Shown: piece after piece, positions 12,830-25,243 of the stretch
Layout: the number at the start of each line of letters is the position of its first letter
Position numbering within the stretch: the stretch's first letter is position 1
Source of the DNA: Polytrichum commune
Taxonomy: Eukaryota > Streptophyta > Polytrichopsida > Polytrichales > Polytrichaceae
Reading direction: 5' to 3'
Assembly: GCA_950295325.1 (NCBI GenBank)
Contig: OX485803.1
Span: 65,985,554 to 66,049,553, forward strand
DNA length: 64,000 bases
Program-made: the position numbers and the translations under genes
Notes under the pieces: model-generated
Told to the model about the DNA's origin: nothing
Databases searched by the model: none
What the model saw: the letters and a program-made list of their open reading frames with translations, nothing else

Positions 12830-15800
12830 CTATTGCTGGATGTAGAGTTCTTGCTTGGAGATGTAATATGACCCCATCGCTTCCCCTGGCTCCATGCAAA
12901 ACTGTTCGTTGAAGGTACCCATGCGCCGTTTCTCGACGTCCATGCATGGGCTGCTTGGCACCCCCTCCACTTGGACGCCATCACCTGTAGGAAGCCAAGA
13001 GAATTCAAGAGGGCAAACACATACCTTCACACAGCGTCCCGGAAAACCTGACCCAAGTCTTTTAGCATATTGCAAAAGGGCGGGCTACTTGATGGAATTT
13101 GGCAGCGTGAGGATTTCTGAATGATATCCCATGGGATGTCAAAACATACCATTGAGCTTCTGCACATATATTTCTCTTCTCTTTTGCACATCCAAGATTG
13201 CAATAGCAAATACTCTCAACCCAAACTCTGTAGGATTTCATACATAAAAAGATCAGGAACACGGGCTCTTGCCCCACTCCAGCTACACTAAACAGCCCTA
13301 TTACTTAGGGTGGAATATTAAGGCGGGCCACTCTGATCGTCTGATTAGGGTGGAAATAATGTGGGCCAAAGACCCCAGGTCTTCCCCAAAGCCTTCTTAG
13401 AGACTTCCGGAAACTTGGAAAAGTACAGTATTAGTCCTGCAAGGACGAAAGTAGCATCCATATTCACCCACACTAATTTTCAAGCTAGATATTTTCCCGG
13501 GGTTGAGAATTGATGTGGGTTCTAGAGAATTGTCGTGGCCTACACTAAGAGGACTACTGTAGTTACAGATAAACCAGTTGAGTTTGAGAAATAACCGGTT
13601 AAGTTCAAGACTTCAGGAAAATTACCAGTCAGTTTAGAGGGATCTATGATATATACCCGGAATTAATAAAGAGAACCGAAAGATCACAACATGTCACTGA
13701 TTGGACTTGGAAAACACTAGGATCCTTACAGATTATACCCAAGAACCTCCTCGGACACTGGAAGAAAATCTCACCTGTGGGCACAAACTGAGTGCCGATA
13801 ACAAACACGCCTGACACACGGATCATGACACCTCGCTTGGCAAACGCACAGCATTGCAGATTCTCCACCACATGCACTAATCTTTCTTCCGTTCGTTCAC
13901 CAGCTAGCATTCCCCTGATGTTACTCAAGGTCTTGAAGATCTCCTCCGCCCCCGTCACAACCTGGCTCGCAAATCTGTGACAACAAGGGCACATGATGAG
14001 AATGGGTACACACTCCCACAATTAACAGCGAAACAACACCAAACAGGCTGAAAATACCTTCTGAAAGAGTAGGCTGGGTCCATGTCATGGGTTAGCTACG
14101 CTAGAAGCATGACTTTGAGGCTCAGTTAACGCACACAGTTGGTAGGTTATGGTGGGAAGTCTTCACATTAGTGGTAAGTTTCCCTTGGTTCTCACGGGAC
14201 CACTTCCAACTTACCACAAATTTGAGCATGTTGTTTACTTAGTACTACACCTCACCTTTTTATGTATTAAATCGGCCTTACCACCAAAGGTCACCTAGGA
14301 AATGGGGGTGAGAGGGGCTAATTACCTCACAAGGGTTAACTTCTTCCTTCCTTTTTGGTTCTTATTTGAACACATGGCGCTTGGATTGATATTTAAATAT
14401 ATACTTATTGCTGCACTGAGATTTGATTTAGTGTGGCATCAGATTTGATGTGCAACATATTTATCGTGGGCCACATTAATCTTCAAACTCTTTAAAATTG
14501 ACGCATTGATTACTGAAGGCTCTTGTCACAGTGCCACCTAGAATCTATGTTCTGAGAGCTTGACCCACATTGATCTATGTTCATGGTGAATAACATGGCA
14601 TGAACATAAGTGAGAACAGCCGTTGCTAGAAAAATAATGTGAACCACAATAACCAGTCTACTGTTCATTGTAGTGAGTCAATGCTGAATAGTGTGGCCCA
14701 CACTGTGTCAGATATACAGTGTAGCTTACCTTTTAGTGTGAATATTTTGCACGAAAATAAGTTAATCTCCAATGGTATGGTCGCCTTCCTTTATGGAAGA
14801 TATACAAGACAGGTATACGGTACTATGGTGTACGAATCCTGCCTCAATCTGTTACAGAATGAACTTTCAAAGAAGCCAGTTGCATCTCACATTCACATTT
14901 TGCAAGCTTCTTTACTCTAAGAAACCTTGTTTAGAGGAAATTGCAATGACTCTAGGAAAAGGAGAGCTTGAATAAACTCACGAAAGCGTAGAGTTTGCAG
15001 CATAGAGACCCTCCATATGTTTCCACCGCACCTCAGGACCATCAAACAACATGTAGTAGTGAACTGTGAGCATCTGGATCACACCGAGAGAGGATTGTGA
15101 GCCAGCTATTGCATTATCCTATAAAAAGATCAGACCAAAGCATAGATGAGGCCCAAAGAGGTAAAGGTGACACCAAGTCCAAAATGAATGTAGGTAAGCT
15201 TTGTGGGGTCTAATACTTGATCATCTTCATCAGAAATTGGAAGAGAAAGATACAAGGGTGGCTTACATCAGATAGATCTTTCAGTCGTTCAGTAGGATCA
15301 AAAACACTATGCACAAACCCTGCCAGATCCACTTGTTGGTCCTCGTATTTCTTAATAAAGGGATGGGACACCAGCTGCATTGATCAGCACCATATACTAT
15401 TTAGTTACTCATAAGGTAAGTGGGTCTTAAGCAGACACTTTTCTCTATGCACCAACTTGTTACTGAAACACAAAATTAGTGCGATATGATTAGCAAATCC
15501 AAAGCATTCCAGTCACTTTCCTCATAATTTCAGAGCTCCAATGAATATCCTATTCGATGTCAAAATAAACATTATGAATTATTGAATGATCTTATACATT
15601 CCCCCAACTATGTCCAATATTGCATCTAGAATGGTTAACAAAATTTAAGCAAGCAGTCCAATCTCTTTTTAACACATGTCTTTTGGTGCCCATACTTATA
15701 TTCGCAGCTAACCACACACCACTCAGAAATAGGTCTCCATTTAAGATCAGGCACCGAATCAGACATATCTACCTTAGGATGCAAAACATCATGTCTTGAG

Positions 15801-18800
15801 TCATCATCGTATGCCAGCACGATTCATACAACAAACTTGTTGATGTATAATCTACTCTTGATGCATAGAAAGGACAAGAGTAGAATATCCACCTGTTCAG
15901 CTGTTGGACGAAGATCTGCCTCTTTCTGTAAACAAGCATCCACAAAGGAACGAAACTCCCTTGAGAAACGGTCTGCAGGGGGTGAGGGTGATGGATCGTA
16001 CATAACCTACATGGCAAACAACATTTAGTGAGTCAAAAGAAGTCTGCAAAAATCAATTAATCATCATATTGCAAAGCAACGGACCTCAGTGATATTTCAG
16101 AGCTTCCTCCTAGTTCACAGAAAGCATATATTCTAAATGAGTGTGTAGGGCAGTCGGAATTATGACTGAAGATTCACTTTGATCTGAGATCTCAGAAAAC
16201 GTTCAACTTCAATTAGATAGGTGTGAGATGTCAGGGTTGAAATTCATATTATTGAGAAATATGATGCCATGCTGGGGAACCAGAGATGAATGTTCCATAC
16301 TTGAAGCATCAGATTGACAGGCCCTTTGTTGGCACTATATGGAAATTCACCAGTTCCACACTCCAGCAATGCCAACCCGAGACTCCAAATATCTGCTGGA
16401 TATGAGTAATACTCATTGTTTATCCTCTCCGGTGACATATATGTCACTGTACCCACAAAAGTAGCACACTGCAGATATTTCACAAAGCACAACTTTAGTG
16501 TCACAGGCCAATAATTGTGCATATGTATCAGGCAAAGTAGAAGCCGTGAGATCAGCGCATCACAAAGCATGGATGTGGAAAGATGAGCCAGACAAGACGT
16601 GAATGTATAAATAGCAGTTTCAGCTGCACTATTTGAATGTATTGGGATCACGTGGATCTCTTCTGAATACCACTCATCTTTGCTATCTCTACCACACACT
16701 CAATTAAGAACTCACTACTTTAATAACAAGATGCTTCACAATGCAATGTGATGTTTGATACATACCATGGCAATGGAGTTGTCGAGACCTGAACTAATTC
16801 CAAAGTCTGTGATTTTGGGCTCCCCGTTTAGATTGATAAGTAAGTTGGCTGGTTTGATGTCTCGATGTACTAAGTGCCTCACATTATGCAGAAACACCAA
16901 ACCCTGGTGTGAATCATCCAATGAGTTTAATTAACATATCTCCAATCCTGGCAAACAAAAATTCAACAAGAAGCAGCACTTCTGTGACTGAACTGTCCAT
17001 GATTTGTAGCAAACACTCATTAGACCTAAGCAGATGTAAGCACTGTTATGTGACTGTAAATGGACCTAACCAATCCAAATGGAAGTCAGAAGTCATGTGA
17101 TAAACTATTACATCCACCATGCCAATGTCTATGTGGAAGTTCAGGGCTAACAGACACCATATGTACCAAAAGAAAAAAAGGTGATTCAGGATTTGAAGGC
17201 TCCAATATTATCAAGACCTTGTCAAGTAGAAAGGGGTTGCTATGAAGAACAAAGAAAAAAATACAACAAATTGTTTTTACTTAAGAATATACATGATTAA
17301 CCATTAATAAATTTACAAAATGCGCTGAGAATCATATCATCTCTTTGATGGCAGGTCCACATCAGTAAAGTGACTAAAAAGACCTTCAAAGAGAGTGTCC
17401 TAGACCAGAATTTCACAAGAAAGAAATCTAGAGCAGTGTGAGAGACCTTGTGCAGGAATGGATGGGTGTCACTTACCTGTAAAACTTTGCGAGTAATCAC
17501 CGATAGGATTGGTTCAGGTATAAACTTCTTTGTGCGTACAATGTCAGCAAGTGAGCCACCATCCATGTACTCAAGTGCTATACTAATTTGTCCACTATCT
17601 GGCGAATAAAAAGCTCCATAAAACTCAACCAACCCCCTCACTTGTGGGGCCTCGCACAATGTTCGTATCTCATTCAACAGTTGCTGTCTTTTTTCCTGAT
17701 GAACACCATGAAATGTATGAGACCCTAGCAGGAAAACTTTGCTTGAGTTATAAACATGAAGAGAATGAACTACAACAGGATGATACAGTAGAGAATTGCA
17801 TACAGAGAGGAGGGAAACTACACATTAAGGAAGACTAGATAGAGGTCTCAATAGTGGGGAGGGGAGTTACATAGATACAGATAGATAGAAACAGCTAAAT
17901 ACAGAAGCATTGTAGGAAAGTGCTTGAAGAGGTGCAATAACCATGTAGACATAAGTGCTTGCTTGCCTTCTCAAAGACATTGATCTTCTTCAGAGCCAGA
18001 ATACGATGGGTTGGAATGTGGATGGCCTTACGGACTACACTGCTAGCTCCCCAACCAATAGCCCCAAAAACACACATCTCACTGGACGCACACTGGTAGG
18101 TCTTTTCTTGGTCACCAGCATCCCTGTCATCAAGAGTTGCAGATCGTCGTTTCTGTAATCCAAGCTCATTGATGTTGTATTCAGCACAAGATCTACTCAA
18201 TAGATTCAATGAACCTCCATCTGTCACCTGCACCCCACCAGCAAAATAAACACAAATTATTAGCTGATTCTGAATACTGATCACTTCAACCACGATCTTA
18301 GAAATGACCACTGAGAAGGGCACAGCCATCAAGTAAATAAAACTTGGCATGTGCCACATGATTCTCTAATGAGTCCACAGATTCTAAAGATACTTTCATG
18401 AGGCATGTGCACCATCTATAACAGAGATCCACTTCACCTATGTTAATGATCTATAGAGAATGACTTTGGATACATCTACCTGCAATGTTTCCATCACATG
18501 TCTAAATCCATCAGTAGACATCATAACGAACTGAAAATGCTCCTACACGAGAACAAGTGCCTACTTGAAAAATTCAACATCTAAGGGTTGCTGCAATTCC
18601 AAAGATGTCAAACAAACAGCTCTTCAACTACAGATTACATTGATCATGACAGAAATTAATAAGCAAAAACTCTACCCTAACCTGGTATCATCAATTTGCA
18701 CCATATACCTTGGCAACAAAGGATTTCAGCGACTATTGTAACCTGTCACCAATTTCTGTAGCAACCGAACTATAATAACTCTGTGATCACATATTAGTGC

Positions 18801-19329
18801 ACCCTAGGTTACAGAACAAAGCTTTTAACAGTTTTTCTCCTGTTGACAGGCTTCGCAAGGTCATAACAAACGTGAAACTTCTTCTTACCTTGGCAATGCC
18901 ATTGATTTTTGTCCCCAGGCTACAATGGACGAAGGCTAGAATGGCCACAAAACAGGCAATGCCTTATGTTGCTATATATGACAAAAAAAGAAATCATCCT
19001 TTTCATCGTCATTTACTTGAAATTATGCACAATTAATGGCACACCAAATCTACTTGATATAAAGGTAGGGCTTGATTGAAAGCCAACAAAAAATCACAGA
19101 ACTACAATTAAAACCTGCAATACTTATTGCGATTCCTCCAATACTCCTCCCATAGCCAGGAGCCTAAACCCAGTGGTATTAAGGAGAACAGAAAGTAGCC
19201 ATCAGGAAGGAGGTCGTCATATCATACCTTGTACGAGGCTGATGCATCAATAGACATGCCAGGCGCCAAACTTGAGTCCATATTTAACAGTGGCAGTAGC
19301 TTCTTCTTCATCTGCTCAACCCCCGCCAT
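12830..19329 (-). CDS. MKK3: MAP kinase kinase 3 (group B MAPKK with C-terminal NTF2 domain), ten coding exons, 533 aa
   Basis: Dual-specificity kinase that phosphorylates MAP kinases. Coding exons in transcript order: 19228-19329, 17967-18227, 17477-17695, 16766-16903, 16301-16468, 15893-16006, 15267-15374, 14982-15118, 13775-13974, 12830-12984; the total of 1602 nt closes in frame. The N-terminus has a basic-hydrophobic MAPK docking motif (KKKLLPLL, residues 8-15). The kinase domain shows [12 protein letters not shown] (88-99), the ATP-binding Lys114 in LALKKI, the HRDIKPAN loop (207-214), DFG (227-229), the activation-loop S237-x5-T243, and MSPER. An NTF2-like domain follows (about 383-530), which is diagnostic of plant MKK3. 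Length is close to Arabidopsis MKK3 (about 520 aa). Intron 2 is GC-AG. Introns 6 and 9 carry MITEs. A GA-rich tract precedes the gene. Confidence 0.96.
13535..13760. mobile_element. AACCGGTT-family MITE in MKK3 intron 9
   Basis: The segment shares with copies near 34.1, 44.2-45.0 and 54.5 kb the core 'gttacagatRaaccRgttgagtt', then 'aaccggtt', 'caggaaaattacc', 'agaggRatctatg' and a cggacactg-type end. It lies within MKK3 intron 9 (12985-13774). Its right end is about 15 bp from the splice donor of exon 9. Boundaries are approximate. Confidence 0.6.
15411..15777. mobile_element. copy of a dispersed MITE family in MKK3 intron 6
   Basis: Begins with ataaggtaagtgggtcttaa and ends with an inverted, diverged counterpart (tatctacctta). 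The interior has 'attagtgcgatatgattagcaaatccaa', 'gagctccaatgaatatcctattc', a 'catgttgac'-like block and 'tagtccaatctcttt', also seen in copies near 20.6-22.0, 26.8, 28.4, 42.1 and 42.9 kb. The element lies inside the intron between exons 15893-16006 and 15267-15374. Confidence 0.6.
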
Positions 19330-19527
19330 GGTGAAAATAAAAGCTTCCTTCCTTTCTCCCTTTCGTTTCCACTACCTACACTACGTTAGACACCTGAATC
19401 AGCGGTTGATTGTGTATAACGGCTTAAATGAGATCTCGCAAGCCGCCAGAAACTCTATGATCTCATTCCTCTGCCAAAACCATTGCGATGTGATTTGGTT
19501 CTGCCAGATACTGGCCAAACCTTAGAA

Positions 19528-19615
19528 GCTCTCTCTCTCTCTCACTCTCTCTCAACCTCACTCAACCTCAAATTCGATCCTCTCTCTATCTCTATCTCTT
19601 TCTCTCTCCCTCTCA
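19528..19615. repeat. CT/GA microsatellite tract upstream of MKK3
   Basis: Imperfect (CT)n with interspersed CA and TA on the plus strand, hence GA-rich in the sense of the MKK3 transcript. Such tracts are common in plant 5' untranslated regions and promoters. It begins about 200 bp upstream of the MKK3 ATG. Confidence 0.8.
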
Positions 19616-20416
19616 GCTACCTACTCAACCACATGAAAACCTGATGCAAAGTTACTTAGAAATTTTTGTTAACCGATGCAGAGGTATGAATTTACACTCT
19701 ACGCATTCCTGCCTAGTTCAATCCACACATTTCCGGAGAGATTGGGGATATTAGACACACATCGGATCCCATTGGGAACAAATGCAGGTCCCCTGACCAG
19801 CATTCAAACATTCAAACCTCCAGAGGGCAAGGGGGAACCCTCGCGTTTTCGAAGCCAGCCACGTCACCAAACACCGACTTCAAACAGATTCTCGTACTAC
19901 GATCCTTGCGGCTTGCTTGCCTCCTTCCTTCGGAACGTGCTTACTTACACTCCGACCGACTCTCAAACTAATTGCTCCCTATTAGAGCGTCTGTAGGCCG
20001 ACCGAATTTGACGCCACCGGCGCCAAAATTCTCCAAAATATTTTTTCCCGTGAGAAGTGTCGCACGATGTGCGGCGACGTGCGAAGGTTACGCGAGGATG
20101 AATATCATGGCAGGGCGTCTACGAGGACGCCGCGATGGCCATGGCGGAAATGGGAGAGAAGAGAGGGCGACGACTCTTCGACCATTCTTCGTGCCAGAAG
20201 ACGAGAGAGGAAGAAAGGAAAAGGGAGCAGGGGAGCGAGAGGGAGGGAGAGAGAGCGGTGTGGATGGATGAATGATCATTGGAAGAATGAAGTGTGGATG
20301 GACGTGCATGGGCGTGGATGAAAACAGATGGGCTGGATGAGCTAAATACCTTGAGGAAGTCAGGGCGAGAGGGAATATTCTCCCAAGGGAGATGGGTCTT
20401 AAATGGTTACTTTTTC
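19616..20416. other. MKK3 upstream region with a purine-rich block, no supported gene
   Basis: Holds the presumed MKK3 promoter. From about 20130 to 20270 the plus strand is very purine-rich (gagag, gaagaaagg). GGATG-type motifs at 20259-20340 recur near 21.5, 22.95 and 24.1 kb. Overlapping open frames on both strands are low-complexity and resemble no family, so no gene is called. Confidence 0.4.
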
Positions 20417-20631
20417 TGACTACACTGATTATCTCAAGTAGTACATGTTACTATTCGTAGTTACGTAGTGCTATAACTTCTTAACGAGGATGAAATATTA
20501 CCAACCAGAGTCATCTATGTTTCATGATGTCCAAACAACCTATTGAACTCTCATTAGTAAAAAATGAACTCTTCAGTATGACAATATAGCATTGCATAAT
20601 TCCCAATAGTAACGTGCACTAACCGGGATGA
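20417..20631. mobile_element. small MITE of the ACACTAAATA family
   Basis: Starts with ctacactgattatctcaag and ends with caatagtaacgtgcactaac. The interior block gatgtccaaacaac, then ttagtaaaa and tatagcattgc, matches the elements at 31222-31453 and 32390-32622. Ends are diverged, so boundaries are approximate. Confidence 0.5.
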
Positions 20632-22030
20632 TCAATGCAAATAATACAAGATGTTTAGCAAATCCAAACCCATGCCATAGGAATTTACCTCGTAATTGTT
20701 GGAGCTCATATGAATTTCTTATTCATTATCGAAATGAAGATTCTCATGCTCATCAAGTTGTCATATAGGTTTCCTCAATTATGTTGAATAGTTAAATCTA
20801 GAATGATAATCAAGTTTTGAGCACAAAGTTCATTCTATTAAGCACACGTGTGTTTGGTATACGTTCTTGTAGTCACACATATCACTCAAATGCAAGCGTT
20901 CAATTAAGATAAGTAACCAAATTAAGCATGTCCACTTACTTATATTTAAAAAACCATATACTTATCATGGGATATGGAAACACACAATTAGTGTGAGATG
21001 ATTAGCAAATCCAAGTCGTGCCCATAGCCATTTGCCTCGTAAAGTTTAGAGCTCATATGAATACCTTATTCATTATCAAAGTGAAGATTCTCCAGCTCAT
21101 GAACTGATCATATAGGTTCCCCCCGCCCCAATCATGTTGACTAGCGAACCTAAAATGGTTAGCATAATGTGAGCATGTAGTCCAATCTCTTTCAAAACAC
21201 ATGCCTTTTTGGTGTATGTTCTTAGAAACACTCCTTACCACATACCATGCAATATATATAAGTATCCAAATTATTGATATGTTCGATTCAAGTGTGTCTA
21301 CCTTTAAACCTCTCATTCATCCAAAACAAAACAAAAAAACATTGACATAGTATGTAATTTGAAGGTTACTTTTTCTAGTTGACTTGACACTAGTGTTACT
21401 TCAAATACCCAACATAATCAAGTCTAAGTGATTTTTAGATGAATTGGCCATGAATCCACATGGCGTCATGTTTTTAATGTTGGATGGATGAGAGGTACGC
21501 TCATATGTGATAACCCCTCTCTTGCTGCAAGGCAAGGTTGGACATTGGATGAATATTGGATGAGGCCATGATGGACATTGGATGGATCTTGATGTGCGGG
21601 GGTTACACATAGACTACGTAACCGATGAGAGAAGATGACTAATGAATTTTGGGACTTTATTTTGTACGGCGCTAAGTGGGTCCTAAGCGGACACTTCTAG
21701 TGAGCTTTTAGCTCTTCATCCACTTCTCATGTGATACAAAAAATGGATTTAGATCCAAATTTTGCTTGTAGTTGTTTTTCCTTGTAATTTTTGGAGCTAA
21801 TATGAAATTTTCATTCATTGTCAAAATGAAAATTTGTAGTCTTTCTCATTGAATAATCATATAGTGCTCCCTCCGTTATATTGACTATTAAGTCTAGAAT
21901 GAACACTTAGTCCAAGTTTTTTTAAACACTTGTCTTTGTGGTGTATGTTCATAGATCCATATCTATTCTTACACCACTGAAATCCAAGTGCAAGTTGAAG
22001 GTGACTAACCAAATTAGGTCCACTCACCTT
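20632..22030. repeat. three successive copies of a dispersed ~350-bp repeat
   Basis: Copies at about 20635-20940, 20975-21305 and 21668-22030 share 'gatgattagcaaatccaa', 'gagctcatatgaat', 'tcattatcaaagtgaagatt', 'catgttgac', 'tagtccaatctcttt' and 'acacatgYctttttggtg'. The outer parts show aagtgggtcctaagcggaca and, inverted, ttaggtccactcacctta, consistent with a MITE with short terminal repeats. Further copies lie in MKK3 intron 6 and at 26.8, 28.4, 42.1 and 42.9 kb. Confidence 0.6.
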
Positions 22031-22289
22031 ACACGTTCCCCCATTGACAACCGACGCAAGACAAGCCTTTGAACTCGTGTTTTTTTTTTTTTTTTGGAGA
22101 GAGAGAGAGAGAGTCTTGAGCATATATGAACATGAGATGGGTTAATTGAATAGGGCTATGATACAAATGCTATTATCTCCTATCAAAGGTGATCCTTATT
22201 AATATACATGGTAAAAGATGGGGAATAGTTGTGCTCATTAAGTATTGTCATAACACTTGTGGGCAACTTTAAAACGTCGACTAAATTAA

Positions 22290-22444
22290 TATGAGAGACC
22301 TCCCAAAGGAATGTTAGAATTGTGGGAGCGTGTTGAGGATTGTTGGGCTTCAATTGCTCCCAATGAGTGTAAGAACTTGTATAGGAGCATGCCTAAGCGC
22401 ATTGCAGCTGTTATAGCTGCTAAGGGTAGGTGGACAAATTTTTA
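22290..22444 (+). pseudogene. C-terminal fragment of a Tc1/mariner-type transposase
   Basis: The 51-codon open frame ends in TAA and reads LELWERVEDCWASIAPNECK followed by NLYRSMPKRIAAVIAAKG. This matches the C-terminal tail of Tc1-type transposases, where 'E.C..L..SMPRRI.AVI.AKGG.T' follows the catalytic glutamate. An in-frame stop directly precedes the fragment and no catalytic DDE region is readable upstream, so it is a truncated relic. Confidence 0.65.
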
Positions 22445-22819
22445 ACTTTGTTCCAGCTTGTGTGAGCAAAACTGAGTTTTGGATTGAACTTCACTTTACT
22501 TTTTGTTTGTACATGCATACTTGTGTGTAATAGGCCTCAATTCCCATGGAAGTATGACTGATTGCAATGGTAATCCTATGCAATTTATGGTTTCATTTTT
22601 GGTGCATCCAATTTCCTTACATTGTTTGTTGAATTTCAATATGTTGTGTTTGTACTCAATTTTGGCAGTCACTGTAAATATAAGTGTATGTTCAAGATGA
22701 TCAAACAAAATTAGGTCCACCTACCTCAATTGTTTTGCCTTTGAAAACAGTTGCACAACATCCACAAACCCATGTTACGAAGTTGTGTACATTGTATGGC
22801 AATGCGGAGTGGTTACGCA

Positions 22820-23760
22820 AGGCGCTACAAGGATGCAATGGCTATGGCAAGAATGAGAGGGTGGCAAATTTTCAACATAGGTGCCAAAGACAAAAGGAAG
22901 AGGGGGAAAAAGGAAGCCAAGAGAAACAAAGAGCAATGTGGAGGGATGGACATACAACGGAATAAATGAATGAATGAATGAATGAATGGCCTTTGGCTGA
23001 AGCCATGTGGATGAGATGTCGATGAAAATGGGCGGGTTCGATGTCCCAACCCTCGAAAAAACCAATCTTAGGGTGTTAGATAAACTACAAATGAACCTAA
23101 GATGAGCACATAGTAGAGTTATTTGTAAAGTAAAGCAAATGAAACCATTAGCCAGTGACCTCCCCATGGGCTGAGTTTTTTCTTCATACAAGAAAGAATG
23201 TTGATATTCAATAGCCAACCGAGAAGGCAAAGAAAGAACATTGGTGATGTCAATTTCACTAGGATTTAATTCTTGAATGGCATCTTCAGCTCCCATGCTC
23301 TCCAACATCCGCAAGTTCGTCTGCATAAAAACCAATTGTTTCAATTGAGAGAAGGATAACATGTTGCGTTTTTTGGTTTGTACCAAGTTGAAGTTCGTCC
23401 AATTATGCTCACTCGCATAAGAACTACAATATTGCGATAACACATGTAGTGCAATATGTTGAAATTTTGGCACTCATCTACCATACTTTTCCCACCGAGA
23501 AACGAGTCTCAACATTGGGTTCTCTCAAACTAGCTTCTCCTCTACATAAATGTCGTTCCTTGTGTAGAAACTTTAGAAGCAAATCTTGCAACTCGTTCTG
23601 CAAAACTGGGTCAACACATATCAGATCCAAATGTGCAATCCATCCATCTTGGAAAGAGGAGAAATAATGTCCGGTTCAAACACCCATAAGAAGTGCGATA
23701 TGTGAGATACCATATGCAGAGAACGTTGGAACCAACTTCATTTCGATGCTATAATTTGTC
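22820..23760 (-). pseudogene. decayed hAT-family transposase, C-terminal dimerisation region
   Basis: On the minus strand from about 23474 the frame reads VPKFQHIALHVLSQYCSSYA then SEHNWTNFNLVQTKKRN and LSFSQLKQLVF. This is the classic hAT C-terminal dimerisation domain. Just upstream, WEKYGR is followed by a stop codon, so the frame is broken. Further upstream the minus strand gives HLDLICVDPVLQNELQDLLL in another frame (frameshift). The segment downstream reads ESMGAEDAIQELNPSEIDI, a usual acidic tail. It is dead, but it shows that hAT elements were active in this lineage. Confidence 0.75.
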
Positions 23761-25235
23761 CTCCACCTAGGAAGCAGAGGAAAGACACGCCAACCACAAC
23801 CACAACGAAACCCGAGACCTATTGAACCCTTAATGCAAACTTTTGTGAAAGAAGGAACAAACCCAAGGTTTTGTCTCTCTTTGAGAGACTTTACGGTTAA
23901 CTCTAGTGGATGTTGGAGAAATCTTGGTGTGGGGGTTATACACTAGGTAACCAGCAAAAGGAAAATGCGGCGTGGCACTATGAGGATATGATGATTATGG
24001 TGAAAGAGCGATGACTATTTAACATTTGTGCCGGAGATGAGTGAAAGGATGGAAGCATGAGCAGCAAAAAGTGGTGTGGATGGATGAATGACCTTAGGAT
24101 GAAGGCATGTGGATGAATTTGTAAGAAAAGGATGATCCCACCCTTATAATAGGAGTCCTTTCTCCCGCTATAGATTATTTTACTAGAGATTTGTGGGGGA
24201 AGTCCCGTCCAAATTTTAGGCCGATGCAGGCATACGTAAGCCCAAAAATGCATGTGACAGAAAGATGAGGTCAGGCAAGGCAACAAGGCACCGGATGAAC
24301 TCTACATGGACCAAGGATGAGCAATGATGGATAATGGATGAATTTTGGATGTGGGGGGTTGTGGCTTGGATAATCAACGTGAGAAATGGATGATAAGTTG
24401 TATCAGATGAACCTTGGGGTGGGTGTTATGGACTAGGTAGATTGGCGAGAGGATATAGATGATGAAGAGCGAGTACAAACTATTGCAATCGTCGTTGAAA
24501 GTTGCACAACATAACATGTCATTGTAACCTAACTTTTGACTTTGCTTCAAGTTACTTAAGAAGTTGAGTTTGTCTTCGATGCGCAATGAATCGAGATGGA
24601 GGGACTCAACAAGTCTATAGCGGAGGAAGAATAATGCGCAACCTAGTTGTTGTGATTGTGACTAATATAACATTACATGATTAGGAGGTTCCATAATTGA
24701 AACATGTGCCCTAAAACCCCACGATCTAGGCGAACCAACCCATACATTTGTTCCTTGCTGGATTTTGAAAACCTTTGCCTCCAAGGAACCAGTGTACAAG
24801 TTGGTTCGCCCCATCCTAAAACCCCTCGAAACCCAAAGAGGTGATAGATACATTGATTTATTGTAACTGGGACATGTTTACAAGTACAAACCTAAGAGCT
24901 TAATGATCTTAAGCATCTCAAACACTTTAATTTTGGCCCACCAAACAACGATGCTAGTGCCAAATAATGTTAGTCGTTTGTACTTAAGGATCGAATGTTA
25001 TGGACCTTGAGCACTTCTCTTTGCGCTTTTTAACATGATTCAATGGTGTTCTAACCCAAAACGAGACCCAAATGAGATCCTTGTTTGGGCGTCGAACATC
25101 ACGTGTCTCCTTAATTCCGATTTGTCTAACATGGTGGTCACGACTTTCAATGGATAGCAAATGTTGGCAACATTGCAACTTGAGTCGTGAAATCAAACAA
25201 GCTAAGAACGGTTTCCTTGTGTCAAGTGGTGATAA
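23761..25235. other. GGATG-rich repeat DNA flanking the hAT relic
   Basis: Many copies of tggatgaat / ggatggatg (e.g. 24078-24118, 24298-24350) and a block like 'ttggRgtgggggttatacactaggta' at 23920 and 24412 recur, also seen near 21.5 kb. This looks like degenerate repeat DNA. No coding frame is supported. Confidence 0.4.
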
Positions 25236-25243
25236 TATGTACG

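Noticed and set aside
19972-20271. 99-codon plus-strand open frame rich in Arg, Gly and Glu
   Set aside because: Purine-rich low-complexity sequence with several overlapping frames on both strands; no support from splicing or homology.
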